A stretch of 6,547 bases of DNA. Source: Verrucomicrobiales bacterium (GTDB lineage: Bacteria > Verrucomicrobiota > Verrucomicrobiia > Verrucomicrobiales > SKLO01). The notes under the pieces were generated by a model that did no database searches, had not been told where the DNA came from, and worked only from the letters and a program-made list of their open reading frames with translations. The position numbers were made by a program, and so were the translations under genes. This document shows, piece after piece, positions 1 to 6,408 of the stretch (positions within the stretch are counted from its first letter, which is position 1; every line of letters begins with the position of its first letter). The DNA lies in assembly GCA_007123195.1 (NCBI GenBank), contig SKLO01000592.1:1-6547 (forward strand), given 5' to 3'.

Positions 1-49
1 CCGGCGGATTGCGCTCATCCCCTGGTGCAGGCCGCCGGGCATTGACGTC

Positions 50-112
50 TCAGCGGAAAGGATTGATCACCCGCACTCCATCGTAGTCCTGGCCATCGTT
101 GAGGTCTTCGGA
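50..112 (-). pseudogene. 3' remnant of a PIN-domain (VapC-like) toxin gene
   Basis: Reading the minus strand one frame away from the antitoxin gives SEDLNDGQDYDGVRVINPFR and then a stop at 52-50. From family knowledge this is a typical C-terminus of VapC-type PIN toxins, where an SEDLN(D/H)GQ segment is followed by the last beta strand, GVRVxNPF. The frame is closed by a TGA just upstream (118-116), so only about 20 of the usual 130-140 codons remain. The metal-binding acidic residues in the N-terminal and central parts are gone. The simplest reading is one deletion that joined the last antitoxin codons (GAT GAA AT) to the toxin codons TCC GAA GAC, removing about 350 bases. The remnant overlaps the end of the antitoxin ORF and should make no active toxin. 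Confidence 0.8.
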
Positions 113-351
113 ATTTCATCTCGAGTCAAGGGGATCAGAGGCTGCTCGCGGGGGGTCGCGCGGGCATCAGCTCTGGCATACAGCCGTTGCAGTGATTCGA
201 CGCGCCTGGCGTGTAGCTCCTCCTCGTCGGCCTCCGCAAAAGCCGCCAGATAGTCGCGAACCACCGCGCTCACGGACGTGCCTTTCCTGGCCGCCTGGAT
301 GCGGGCCTTGTGATAGGTCTCGTCATCGATCTTCAGAGTGATGTTTTTCAT
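67..351 (-). CDS. Ribbon-helix-helix antitoxin (VapB/FitA-like), C-terminus altered by a deletion
   Basis: Predicted DNA-binding antitoxin of a type II toxin-antitoxin pair, which would bind and neutralise a PIN-domain RNase and repress its own promoter. The N-terminus fits the ribbon-helix-helix fold: a beta strand at residues 2-8 (KNITLKI), helix A at about 9-23, a GTS turn at 24-26, and helix B at about 27-40 (VSAVVRDYL). A charged helical linker follows (about 41-65), then LTRDEI at 75-80, which in relatives lies close to the natural C-terminus. The last 14 residues (PKTSTMARTTMECG) do not look native: they are an out-of-frame reading of the 3' end of a PIN toxin gene (see 50-112). The start at 351 is supported by the RHH strand beginning at residue 2 and by a promoter ending a few bases upstream, so the mRNA would be nearly leaderless. 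DNA binding and autoregulation may be retained. Toxin neutralisation has no local partner. The family call is firm; the exact subfamily is not. Confidence 0.85.
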   Translation of the reverse strand: MKNITLKIDDETYHKARIQAARKGTSVSAVVRDYLAAFAEADEEELHARRVESLQRLYARADARATPREQPLIPLTRDEIPKTSTMARTTMECG

Positions 352-352
352 G

Positions 353-375
353 ACTGTGCAGCACAGTAGCTGTGC
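353..375. promoter_or_regulatory. Operator-like array of three alternating half-sites
   Basis: Three copies of one half-site alternate in orientation: CTGTGC (354-359), GCACAG (361-366) and CTGTGC (370-375). The first pair extends to a perfect 7-bp inverted repeat (ACTGTGC-A-GCACAGT, 353-367). The second pair is a perfect 6-bp inverted repeat around TAG. The array covers the -10 box and predicted start point of the antitoxin promoter. Ribbon-helix-helix antitoxins usually repress their own operon by binding such inverted repeats as dimers of dimers, so this is the likely autoregulatory operator. The repeats are directly seen; the binding is inferred. Confidence 0.6.
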
Positions 376-391
376 CAGCGATCGAGGTCAA
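363..391 (-). promoter_or_regulatory. Promoter of the antitoxin gene
   Basis: On the minus strand, TTGACC (391-386) is followed after exactly 17 bases by TACTGT (368-363), a good match to the sigma-70 type -35/-10 arrangement. The predicted transcription start is at about 356-357, only five or six bases before the ATG at 351. The transcript would therefore be leaderless or nearly so, which agrees with the absence of a Shine-Dalgarno sequence. Confidence 0.6.
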
Positions 392-441
392 GGACATGCC
401 TGCGCGCGCCAACCAGCCCAAGAGATTCCATGCCAACATCA

Positions 442-459
442 CCGGCCGTGGCAGGCCGG
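442..459. repeat. GC-rich inverted repeat (6-bp arms, 6-base loop)
   Basis: CCGGCC (442-447) and GGCCGG (454-459) are perfect complements around GTGGCA. A second pair, GATTCC (424-429) and GGAATC (458-463), overlaps the same spot and could form an alternative stem. It lies in the gene-free stretch 392-608 between the divergent antitoxin and methyltransferase genes. No T-run follows on either strand, so it is not a convincing terminator. No promoter for the methyltransferase could be recognised in this stretch. Confidence 0.35.
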
Positions 460-608
460 AATCGTGACGGCGGCTCCTGCATTGTCGGGCTTGACCCGCC
501 GACCCTGCGTCAGCATGATGGCGGCGATCAATCAGGCGGTTATCCTGAGCGGCTGACGGCCAGGGTGCCACCCCGCCGATGATCAACCCCCTTAGTCTCA
601 CACGTGCC

Positions 609-1622
609 ATGTCCTCGTCCCCACCAACCCCTGATTCGATCATGCAACTGGGCCTCGCGTTCTGGGGCTCCAAGACGTTGTTGAGCGCCGTGGAGCTGGG
701 GGTGTTCACCGAGTTGGCGGAAGGACCGGTGGAGGGGGCGGAGCTGACCCGGCGGCTGGGTCTGCATCAGCGGGGCGCGCGCGACTTCCTGGATGCGCTG
801 GTGGCCTTGGGCATGCTGCGGCGGGAGGGGTCGGCGTATGCCAACACGGAGCAGACCGGGCTGTTCCTGGTGAAGGGGCGGCCGACCTACGTGGGCGGCA
901 TGTTGGAGATGGCCAACCACCGGCTTTATCCCTACTGGGGGTCGCTGACCGAGGCCCTGCGCACGGGCCTGCCCCAGAACGAGCTGAAGGAGGGTGGCGA
1001 GCTGTTTGCCAATCTGTATGCCGATCCAAAGGGGCTGGAGGAGTTTCTGAGCGCGATGTCCGGGATCAGCCTCGGAGCGGCGTTGGCGCTGGCCGAAAAA
1101 GTTCCCTGGGATCGCTGGCGCAGCGTGGTGGACGTGGGCACGGCGCAGGGGGCGGTGCCGGTGCAGTTGGCGCGGGCGCACGGTCACCTCGAGGTGGGTG
1201 GTTTTGATCTGCCACCGGTGGAGCCGGTGTTCCGCCGCTACATCGAGGCCCAGGGCATGGCCGGGCGGGTGGCGTTTCACGCCGGCGATTTTTTCACCGA
1301 CCCACTACCGTCCGCCGATGTGTTGGTCATGGGGCACATTCTCCACGACTGGGATCTGGAGCAGAAGCGCATGTTGATCGGCAATGCCTACGAGGCGCTG
1401 CCGGAAAATGGGGCTCTGGTGGTGTATGAGGCCATGATCGACGACGATCGCAGCCACAACGCGTTCGGCCTGCTGATGAGCTTGAACATGCTGGTGGAGA
1501 CCCCGGGCGGATTCGATTACACCGGCGCGCAATGCGGCGAATGGCTGCGTGAGGCCGGCTTCAGGGAGATTCAGGTGGAGCCCTTGGTCGGACCCGACTG
1601 GATGGTGATGGCGCTGAAGTGA
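609..1622 (+). CDS. SAM-dependent O-methyltransferase, family 2 (acetylserotonin/hydroxyneurosporene type)
   Basis: Predicted cytoplasmic, homodimeric enzyme moving a methyl group from S-adenosylmethionine to a hydroxyl of a small molecule; the substrate cannot be read from the sequence. The N-terminal part (about residues 8-95) has the winged-helix dimerisation domain of this family (LAFWGSKTLLSAVELGVFTEL, with a helix-turn-helix-like LTRRLGL at 46-52). The C-terminal Rossmann domain shows SAM motif I as VVDVGTAQG (173-181), the acidic ribose-binding residue in GGFDLPPVEP (Asp200), GDFFTDPLPSADV (226-238), and the hallmark HILHDWD (243-249), whose His246 matches the catalytic base position. 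Motif I lacks the usual DxGGGxG glycines. At 337 residues the length is normal and the gene is intact. The ATG at 609 is preferred because it puts the conserved TPDSIMQLGLAFWGSK close to the N-terminus; an in-frame ATG at 579 would add 10 residues. Neither start has a Shine-Dalgarno sequence. The gene stands alone, and its codons end in G more often than those of the downstream cassette. Confidence 0.88.
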   Translation: MSSSPPTPDSIMQLGLAFWGSKTLLSAVELGVFTELAEGPVEGAELTRRLGLHQRGARDFLDALVALGMLRREGSAYANTEQTGLFLVKGRPTYVGGMLEMANHRLYPYWGSLTEALRTGLPQNELKEGGELFANLYADPKGLEEFLSAMSGISLGAALALAEKVPWDRWRSVVDVGTAQGAVPVQLARAHGHLEVGGFDLPPVEPVFRRYIEAQGMAGRVAFHAGDFFTDPLPSADVLVMGHILHDWDLEQKRMLIGNAYEALPENGALVVYEAMIDDDRSHNAFGLLMSLNMLVETPGGFDYTGAQCGEWLREAGFREIQVEPLVGPDWMVMALK

Positions 1623-1633
1623 TGACGCTGAAG
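1606..1633 (+). repeat. 14-bp tandem duplication over the methyltransferase stop codon
   Basis: TGATGGCGCTGAAG (1606-1619) is followed directly by TGATGACGCTGAAG (1620-1633), 13 of 14 bases identical, and then TGA. The real stop is the TGA that opens the second copy (1620-1622), so the duplication leaves the protein unchanged. It looks like a small slippage event. Confidence 0.7.
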
Positions 1634-1738
1634 TGACCCGTCGCGGGCTGCCAAACCGGCCTGGACACCCCTGACCGGCGGCTTGCCTGACCGGGGTTGC
1701 CGGCAGAGGAATTTTTCCGCCTCCCTGGCCGCAGGCCA

Positions 1739-1750
1739 ACTACCGGTAGT
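1739..1750. repeat. Perfect 12-bp palindrome ACTACCGGTAGT
   Basis: ACTACCGGTAGT reads the same on both strands, with no spacer. It sits just after a small hairpin (1726-1738) and before the REP-like element. It could be a regulator site or part of a composite repeat; nothing seen here decides between these. Confidence 0.45.
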
Positions 1751-1776
1751 GGCGCAGGCGGCGAGGCAGCAACCTC

Positions 1777-1808
1777 GTAGGCCGGGTGTGGCGACAGCCC
1801 GCCCGGCC
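1777..1808 (+). repeat. REP-like palindromic element with GTAG head
   Basis: The tetranucleotide GTAG (1777-1780) leads into an imperfect palindrome with perfect 7-bp outer arms, GGCCGGG (1780-1786) and CCCGGCC (1802-1808), and an inner stem GGC-GACA-GCC (1790-1799). A GTAG or GGAG head followed by a GC-rich imperfect hairpin is the known layout of bacterial REP sequences mobilised by RAYT (TnpA-REP) transposases; the start also resembles enterobacterial REPs. Only one copy and no transposase lie in this window, so membership in a dispersed family is inferred. Confidence 0.5.
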
Positions 1809-1993
1809 CCTCGTGCGTCCGCGTGCCAGCCCACCTCCAGACCAAAATGATGCCAGGCATATCTAAACCGTTCAGCCAGCCGCGCCCCCGCACCCGCCGT
1901 CGAATGGCCGCGAATGGTCATGCCTTGGTGCGGCTCGCCAACGGCGGCCGCAGCTCACCCGATTGGGGGATGGACGGAGGGGCGGAAACCATA

Positions 1994-2021
1994 TTGACTG
2001 GAACGATTCAAGTGGTAGTCT
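1994..2021 (+). promoter_or_regulatory. Putative promoter of the cassette operon
   Basis: TTGACT (1994-1999) is followed after 16 bases by TAGTCT (2016-2021), preceded by GG. The -35 box is near consensus. TAGTCT departs from TATAAT but keeps TA at the start and T at the end. Transcription would begin near 2028. This places the upstream in-frame ATG at 1963 before the transcript and leaves ATGs at 2053, 2107 and 2149 as possible starts for cassette A. Confidence 0.5.
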
Positions 2022-2148
2022 GGGGAAGCGCGTGTATGCACATGGTATTGCCATGGCGCGCTGCGGACCCCCAATCTTCGGCGTTTTGCGCCGCAATTTG
2101 ATCGTCATGCTGTTGCCCCCTGCTATCGTCCCCCCGCGCCCGCGCTCA

Positions 2149-5100
2149 ATGTCGGGGCGCCCTCGCTCCCGCGGGGCCGCCTTGATCACCGTGCTCAGTT
2201 GCCTGGTGTTCGCTTCGCTGCTGGTGCTGGTGCTGTTCCATTTGGCCAGTTCCGAACAGCGGTCCTCGGCGGCCTTCTCCGACAGCACCCAGGCGCGCAA
2301 CCTGGCGGAGATCCCGGTCAACATGGCCATCGGCCAGCTCCGCAAGGCCACCGAACAGCGCGGCGGCCAGGAGGGTTGGGCGTCACAACCGGGCATGATC
2401 CGCGTCTACGGCGTCGAGCCCGATCCCCATCCCGGCGCCGACGGCATCCGCTCGACCACCATGGCGCTCTACAAGCTCTACAGCGATGACACCATGGTGG
2501 TGTCCAGGCCGGGTGTCAGCCCCAGCTCCAACGGCATGACCCTCGGCGAGGTCCAGGCCGCGATCGATGAGGACATCAACGACCTGGCCGGCTGGGACCA
2601 GCGCCCCGGCCTGTTTGTCGACCTCAATGAACCGGTGCCGGTGATGGACGCCGCCGATGACACGCCCGACTTCGAATTCCCGATCGTCGATCCGCGTGCC
2701 ATGGCCGAGAACAACGACACCGGCCACGCCGTCGACGGCTTCGGCTTTGCCAACAATTCCGTCCCCGGCGCCCGCGTGCCCGCCAGCCGCAACGACCCGG
2801 ACGCTCGTCTGCCGATGCCGGTGCGCTGGCTCTACGTGCTCAAGGACGGCCAGATCGCCGCCAACTCCAGCTACGAAAACGGCGAAATCCGCTTCGAGGG
2901 CGTGGTGCCCAGCCGCGACAACCCGATCGTCGGCCGCGTCGCCTTCTGGACCGACGACGAAACCTCCAAGGTCAACCTCAACACCGCGCTCGAAGGCGTG
3001 CATTGGGAAACGCCGCGCACCACCTCGCCGCGCGACATCCACTACGGCGAGCGCATGCCCGCGCGCAACGAATACATCCGCTACCCGGGTCACCCGGCCC
3101 AGACCTCGCTCAGTCCGGTGCTGCAGTCCTTCAGCCCCAACTTCGTGGTTCATCCCGGGCTCGACGACGCCACCCTCGTCCATCGCCTGGAGAACCTTCA
3201 CCGCATCAGTCCGCGCTATCCCTGGGGCGGCACCCAGGGCGGCACCCGCGTGAGTCCATCGGCGATTCTTGAGGAGAAGACCGACCGTCTGTATGCCAGT
3301 CTCGACGAGTTGCTCTACGACCGCGAGCGCGACCTCAACGACCTCGGCATCGACGGGCGCGACCTCGCCATCGGCCGCTTCTTCCTCACCACCAGCAGCC
3401 GGGCCAACGAGCTGGGGCCGATGAACAAGCCGAAGATCATGCTGTGGCCGTTGTCGAGAGATGTAGCCGACCGCAACGCCCACGACCGCCTCATGACCAT
3501 GCTCGCCAGCAGCGCCACCGGCGGCACCGCCCGCAGCGTCGGCTTCTACATGGAACGCCACAACAACGCCCTGATCCTCACCGGACGAGTCGGCTCCGGA
3601 CACACCACCTGGGAAGACCTGCGCACCCGCAACGACTCGGTCTGGGGCAGTTACCTGCACCACTTCCTCGGCAGCCCATCCCAGGGCCAGGTGCAGTTCA
3701 TCCCCGGCTTCAAGGGCTGGTCCCAGGACAGCGACCGCACCTCGTTCGCCTCGCGGCAGAAATACGGCACCGGCAAGCGGCGGCAGCTCATGATCTCCAT
3801 GCTCGACCTGCTGCGCTGGGGGGTGAACACCGAAAACGTCGTCGAACAGGACATGCCCGGCGGCGTCACCTACAAATACCTCCCGCCGCACAACGACATG
3901 GTGGAGAACCCCAGCCGTCGGGCCGAGTCCTCGTCGGCGCCACTGGTCACCTTCAGCAGCGCCCACCCCAACCGCCGCAACGACATCAACCAGATCGTGT
4001 CGTCCTACGGCAGCGAGATCAACCACGCGACCGGCAACATGGGCTCGTGGGGCGTCAAGGGCTACGGCCGCTTCCCCACCATCACCGAGGCCACCCTGGT
4101 GTTCCACCGCCGCACCGCCAACTCGATGCGCGCCTTCCTGGTGATCGAGCCGTTCTCTCCCACCAACGGCCCGCCGGCCTGGACCGCCAACTACCGCTAC
4201 CGCGTCCTGTTCCAGGACCAGGAGAACGCGCCCAACCGCAACGCCAGCTTCCAACTGACCTTCGCCAACGAGGGCGCCGGCTCGAACGACGACAACGATT
4301 ACCTGCCGATGAAGTTCCCCCGGCCGCACAATCCGGACGGGCCTCAGACCGCCTCCGGCGGCATTCCACCGCAGCACCCGGGCAACCTCACCCTGGCGGG
4401 ACTTGGCATTCCTCATCCGCAGGCGGAAAACCCCTACGCCGATTACACCCTGATCCGGAACACCTGGCCGGTCAGCATGGTCAACTACCCGGTCGACATG
4501 TTCGCCGACAGCCAGACCCAGGAAACCGGCAACACCACCCCTTTCGCCGGGCTGCTCACGCAGTTCAAACAGGCCTCCTGGGGCCACAGCCCGCCGCCCA
4601 CCACCCCGCTGGGCAAGATCCCCAACCCGCCGGATGCCTGGCGCTCGACCAACTGGACCCGCGACAACCACCAGGCCCACGCCCGCTTCTTCCCGTTCTA
4701 CACCCGCGACGAGTTCCTGATCCCCACCGACGACGACGGCAACCCGCTCGACCGCTTCCACTTCACCGGCGGCCGCATCACCATCGCCCTGTTCCTTGGC
4801 TGGACCGGCGCCGACAAACACCTGCCGGTGCAGCGCATCCACATGTATTTCCCTCCCGCCACCTTCCCGGTGCCCACCGGTGACATCGGCCCGTTCGCCG
4901 ACCGCTTCCGCGGCAGTTTCACCGGTGCCGAATCCGGCCGTGCCGAGGACATGCGCCTCAACACCATCCGCCCCGGCGATGTCACCCGCTCGATCGAGCC
5001 CAACCCCAACGCCCCACCCAAGGGCGACCTCCGGTTCTACGCCGCGATGGAGAATGTGCCCGAGGAGTGGTTCGCGCCCAGCCCCAACTACGACAACCCC

Positions 5101-6408
5101 AACGTCCAGTTCACCCACGGCCTGCGCGACGGCACTTGGATGGAGGAAGCACAGCTCGGCGGCATCACCACCCGCGAAACCGCCGGCACCCTGCTGGCGG
5201 GGGTCAATTTTCCCAACCACGCCATCCCCGCCGTCACCCGCGGTCTCAACGGGGCGATCCGCATTGACGGCCGCCCCGGCGATTGGGACAACGGCGTCGG
5301 CGGCATCGAGGACGGACCCTACATCGGCAAACCGGACGAGGGCACCGGCGCGCTGCCGCTCGGCGGCTACTTCAACCGCGGCGGCCAGTTCGCTTCCGAA
5401 ACCGGCGACACCTTCTCGCCCAACCGCATGATGGCCTCGGCGGTGGTGTTCGGCTCGCTGCCCACCGGCATCCTGCAGCACTTCCCGTTCCCCGAATCCG
5501 GAGACATCATGACCCGCTGGCGCACCTGGCCCGCGCGCCAGCCTTCGCCCTGGCAGAACCTGCTGTTCTCGCCCATTCCCCACGGCCGCAGCACCCCGGC
5601 CGGCCAGGAACCCGGCTTCGACGACCACAACGGCTTCCTGCCCCCGCGCGATCACCTCATGCTCGACCTGTTCCGCATGCCGATCGTCGAGCCCTACGCC
5701 ATCAGTGACGCCTTCTCCACCGCCGGCAAGGTAAACATGAACCACCAGATCCTGCCGTTCACCCACATCGAGCGCAGCACCGGCATGCACGCCGCCCTCA
5801 AGAGCACCCGGGTCACCGCCATCCCCACCAGCGAGATCAACCGCTACAAGGATCCCAGCGGCAACAACCTTGAGTTCCGCTACAGCGTCAACGCCGAGGC
5901 CACGCTCGAAGGCCTCAACCGCCGCTTCCAGGCCCGCGACCTCTACCGCTCGCCGTCGGAGATTTGCACCATCTTCCTGGTGCCGCAGCGACTGCCCAAT
6001 GCCAGCTACGGTTCGGCTTCGACCCCGCCCAGCCAATACGATGACATGGTCAGCTGGTGGAACGGCAGCCTCAACAACCAGAGCGACGCCATGGAACTGA
6101 CCGGCAACAACACCCGCGAAAGCCCCTACAACTCACTCTACCCGCGCCTCACCACCCAGTCCAACAGCTACCAGATCCACTACCGCGTGCAAACCCTGCG
6201 CAAGTCGCGCTCGACCGATCCCGCAGTCTGGGTCGAGGACACCGACCTCGTCACCGCCGAGCAACGGGGCTCCACTCTGGTCGAGCGCTACCTCGACCCC
6301 CACGAACAGGAAATCTCCAACATCGGCCTGGGCGGCGGCAGCTTCGTCCAGTCCTGGGACGATTTCTACCGCTTCCGCGTCATTCATCACCGCCAGTTCT
6401 CACGATGA
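2149..6408 (+). CDS. Verru_Chthon cassette protein A
   Basis: Large exported protein (1,419 residues from this start) of the Verru_Chthon cassette A family, first gene of a conserved A-B-C-D block; its role is not known. A basic N-terminus (MSGRPRSRG) leads into a hydrophobic segment (about 10-33) and then polar helix-like sequence (QARNLAEIPVNMAIGQLR), much like PilX or GspK minor pilins, so the rest should lie outside the inner membrane. Family signatures seen are VAFWTDDETSKVNLNTA (264-280), SLDELLYDRERD (about 385-396), GDWDNGVGGIEDGPYIGKPDEG (about residues 1044-1065), FSPNRMMASAVVFGSLPTG, and SDAFSTAGKVNMNHQILPF (1186-1204). The long middle is rich in Asn, Pro, Gly and aromatic residues, with very few cysteines. 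The start at 2149 is chosen because relatives begin only a few residues before RGxALI; ATGs at 2107 and 2053 would add 14 and 32 residues, and one at 1963 lies upstream of the promoter. There is no Shine-Dalgarno sequence. Codons strongly favour C in third position. The stop overlaps the next start (ATGA), suggesting translational coupling. Confidence 0.92.
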   Translation: MSGRPRSRGAALITVLSCLVFASLLVLVLFHLASSEQRSSAAFSDSTQARNLAEIPVNMAIGQLRKATEQRGGQEGWASQPGMIRVYGVEPDPHPGADGIRSTTMALYKLYSDDTMVVSRPGVSPSSNGMTLGEVQAAIDEDINDLAGWDQRPGLFVDLNEPVPVMDAADDTPDFEFPIVDPRAMAENNDTGHAVDGFGFANNSVPGARVPASRNDPDARLPMPVRWLYVLKDGQIAANSSYENGEIRFEGVVPSRDNPIVGRVAFWTDDETSKVNLNTALEGVHWETPRTTSPRDIHYGERMPARNEYIRYPGHPAQTSLSPVLQSFSPNFVVHPGLDDATLVHRLENLHRISPRYPWGGTQGGTRVSPSAILEEKTDRLYASLDELLYDRERDLNDLGIDGRDLAIGRFFLTTSSRANELGPMNKPKIMLWPLSRDVADRNAHDRLMTMLASSATGGTARSVGFYMERHNNALILTGRVGSGHTTWEDLRTRNDSVWGSYLHHFLGSPSQGQVQFIPGFKGWSQDSDRTSFASRQKYGTGKRRQLMISMLDLLRWGVNTENVVEQDMPGGVTYKYLPPHNDMVENPSRRAESSSAPLVTFSSAHPNRRNDINQIVSSYGSEINHATGNMGSWGVKGYGRFPTITEATLVFHRRTANSMRAFLVIEPFSPTNGPPAWTANYRYRVLFQDQENAPNRNASFQLTFANEGAGSNDDNDYLPMKFPRPHNPDGPQTASGGIPPQHPGNLTLAGLGIPHPQAENPYADYTLIRNTWPVSMVNYPVDMFADSQTQETGNTTPFAGLLTQFKQASWGHSPPPTTPLGKIPNPPDAWRSTNWTRDNHQAHARFFPFYTRDEFLIPTDDDGNPLDRFHFTGGRITIALFLGWTGADKHLPVQRIHMYFPPATFPVPTGDIGPFADRFRGSFTGAESGRAEDMRLNTIRPGDVTRSIEPNPNAPPKGDLRFYAAMENVPEEWFAPSPNYDNPNVQFTHGLRDGTWMEEAQLGGITTRETAGTLLAGVNFPNHAIPAVTRGLNGAIRIDGRPGDWDNGVGGIEDGPYIGKPDEGTGALPLGGYFNRGGQFASETGDTFSPNRMMASAVVFGSLPTGILQHFPFPESGDIMTRWRTWPARQPSPWQNLLFSPIPHGRSTPAGQEPGFDDHNGFLPPRDHLMLDLFRMPIVEPYAISDAFSTAGKVNMNHQILPFTHIERSTGMHAALKSTRVTAIPTSEINRYKDPSGNNLEFRYSVNAEATLEGLNRRFQARDLYRSPSEICTIFLVPQRLPNASYGSASTPPSQYDDMVSWWNGSLNNQSDAMELTGNNTRESPYNSLYPRLTTQSNSYQIHYRVQTLRKSRSTDPAVWVEDTDLVTAEQRGSTLVERYLDPHEQEISNIGLGGGSFVQSWDDFYRFRVIHHRQFSR

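Larger units (their letters stand above)
1623..2148. other. Gene-free region between methyltransferase and cassette A
   Basis: About 525 bases without a supportable gene. Open frames here on both strands continue into neighbouring genes or have repetitive, unprotein-like composition. The stretch holds a 9-bp direct repeat (CCTGACCGG at 1670-1678 and 1686-1694), a hairpin TGGCC-GCA-GGCCA (1726-1738), a 12-bp perfect palindrome (1739-1750), a hairpin CGAGG-CAGCAA-CCTCG (1762-1777) running into a REP-like element (1777-1808), an interrupted palindrome ATGCC-A-GGCAT (1850-1860), and a promoter (1994-2021). There is no clear rho-independent terminator for the methyltransferase: the only T-run (1712-1716) follows a weak stem. 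Confidence 0.6.

Noticed and set aside
1..38. Inverted repeat CCGGCGG (1-7) and CCGCCGG (32-38) as a terminator of the toxin remnant
   Set aside because: The loop is 24 bases and no T-run follows on the minus strand; such GC-only arms are expected by chance in this composition.
481..546. TTGACC (490-495) with TATCCT (541-546) as a methyltransferase promoter
   Set aside because: The spacing is 45 bases, far beyond the 16-18 needed; no better-spaced pair was seen.
540..1280. A 246-codon minus-strand frame opposite the methyltransferase
   Set aside because: It has the same codon-aligned antisense relation, a His/Gln/Arg-rich composition and no family features; the sense strand encodes a clear enzyme.
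1691..1716. Possible rho-independent terminator after the methyltransferase
   Set aside because: The stem (CCGG-GGTTG-CCGG) has only four base pairs, and the five-T run starts several bases after it, so it does not meet the usual pattern.
1561..1921. Minus-strand frames of 110-116 codons across the intergenic region
   Set aside because: They run into the end of the methyltransferase in antisense and across the REP-like palindromes. Parts look faintly protein-like, but no start signal or family could be recognised; a dispersed repeat is a better explanation.
1963..2148. N-terminal extension of cassette A to the ATG at 1963
   Set aside because: The 62 extra residues show no relation to family N-termini, overlap the predicted promoter, and place the membrane anchor far from the start.
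3444..4883. A 479-codon plus-strand frame inside cassette A
   Set aside because: It is a shifted frame of a gene with strong C-ending codons, giving an Arg/Pro/His/Gln-rich product of low complexity. The overlapping frame has family signatures throughout.
2383..6036. A 1,217-codon open frame on the minus strand inside cassette A
   Set aside because: It is exactly codon-aligned with the sense gene, so it stays open simply because the gene lacks TTA, CTA and TCA codons over this stretch. Its product is a monotonous Gly/Val/Ala/Glu/His-rich string with no recognisable domain.
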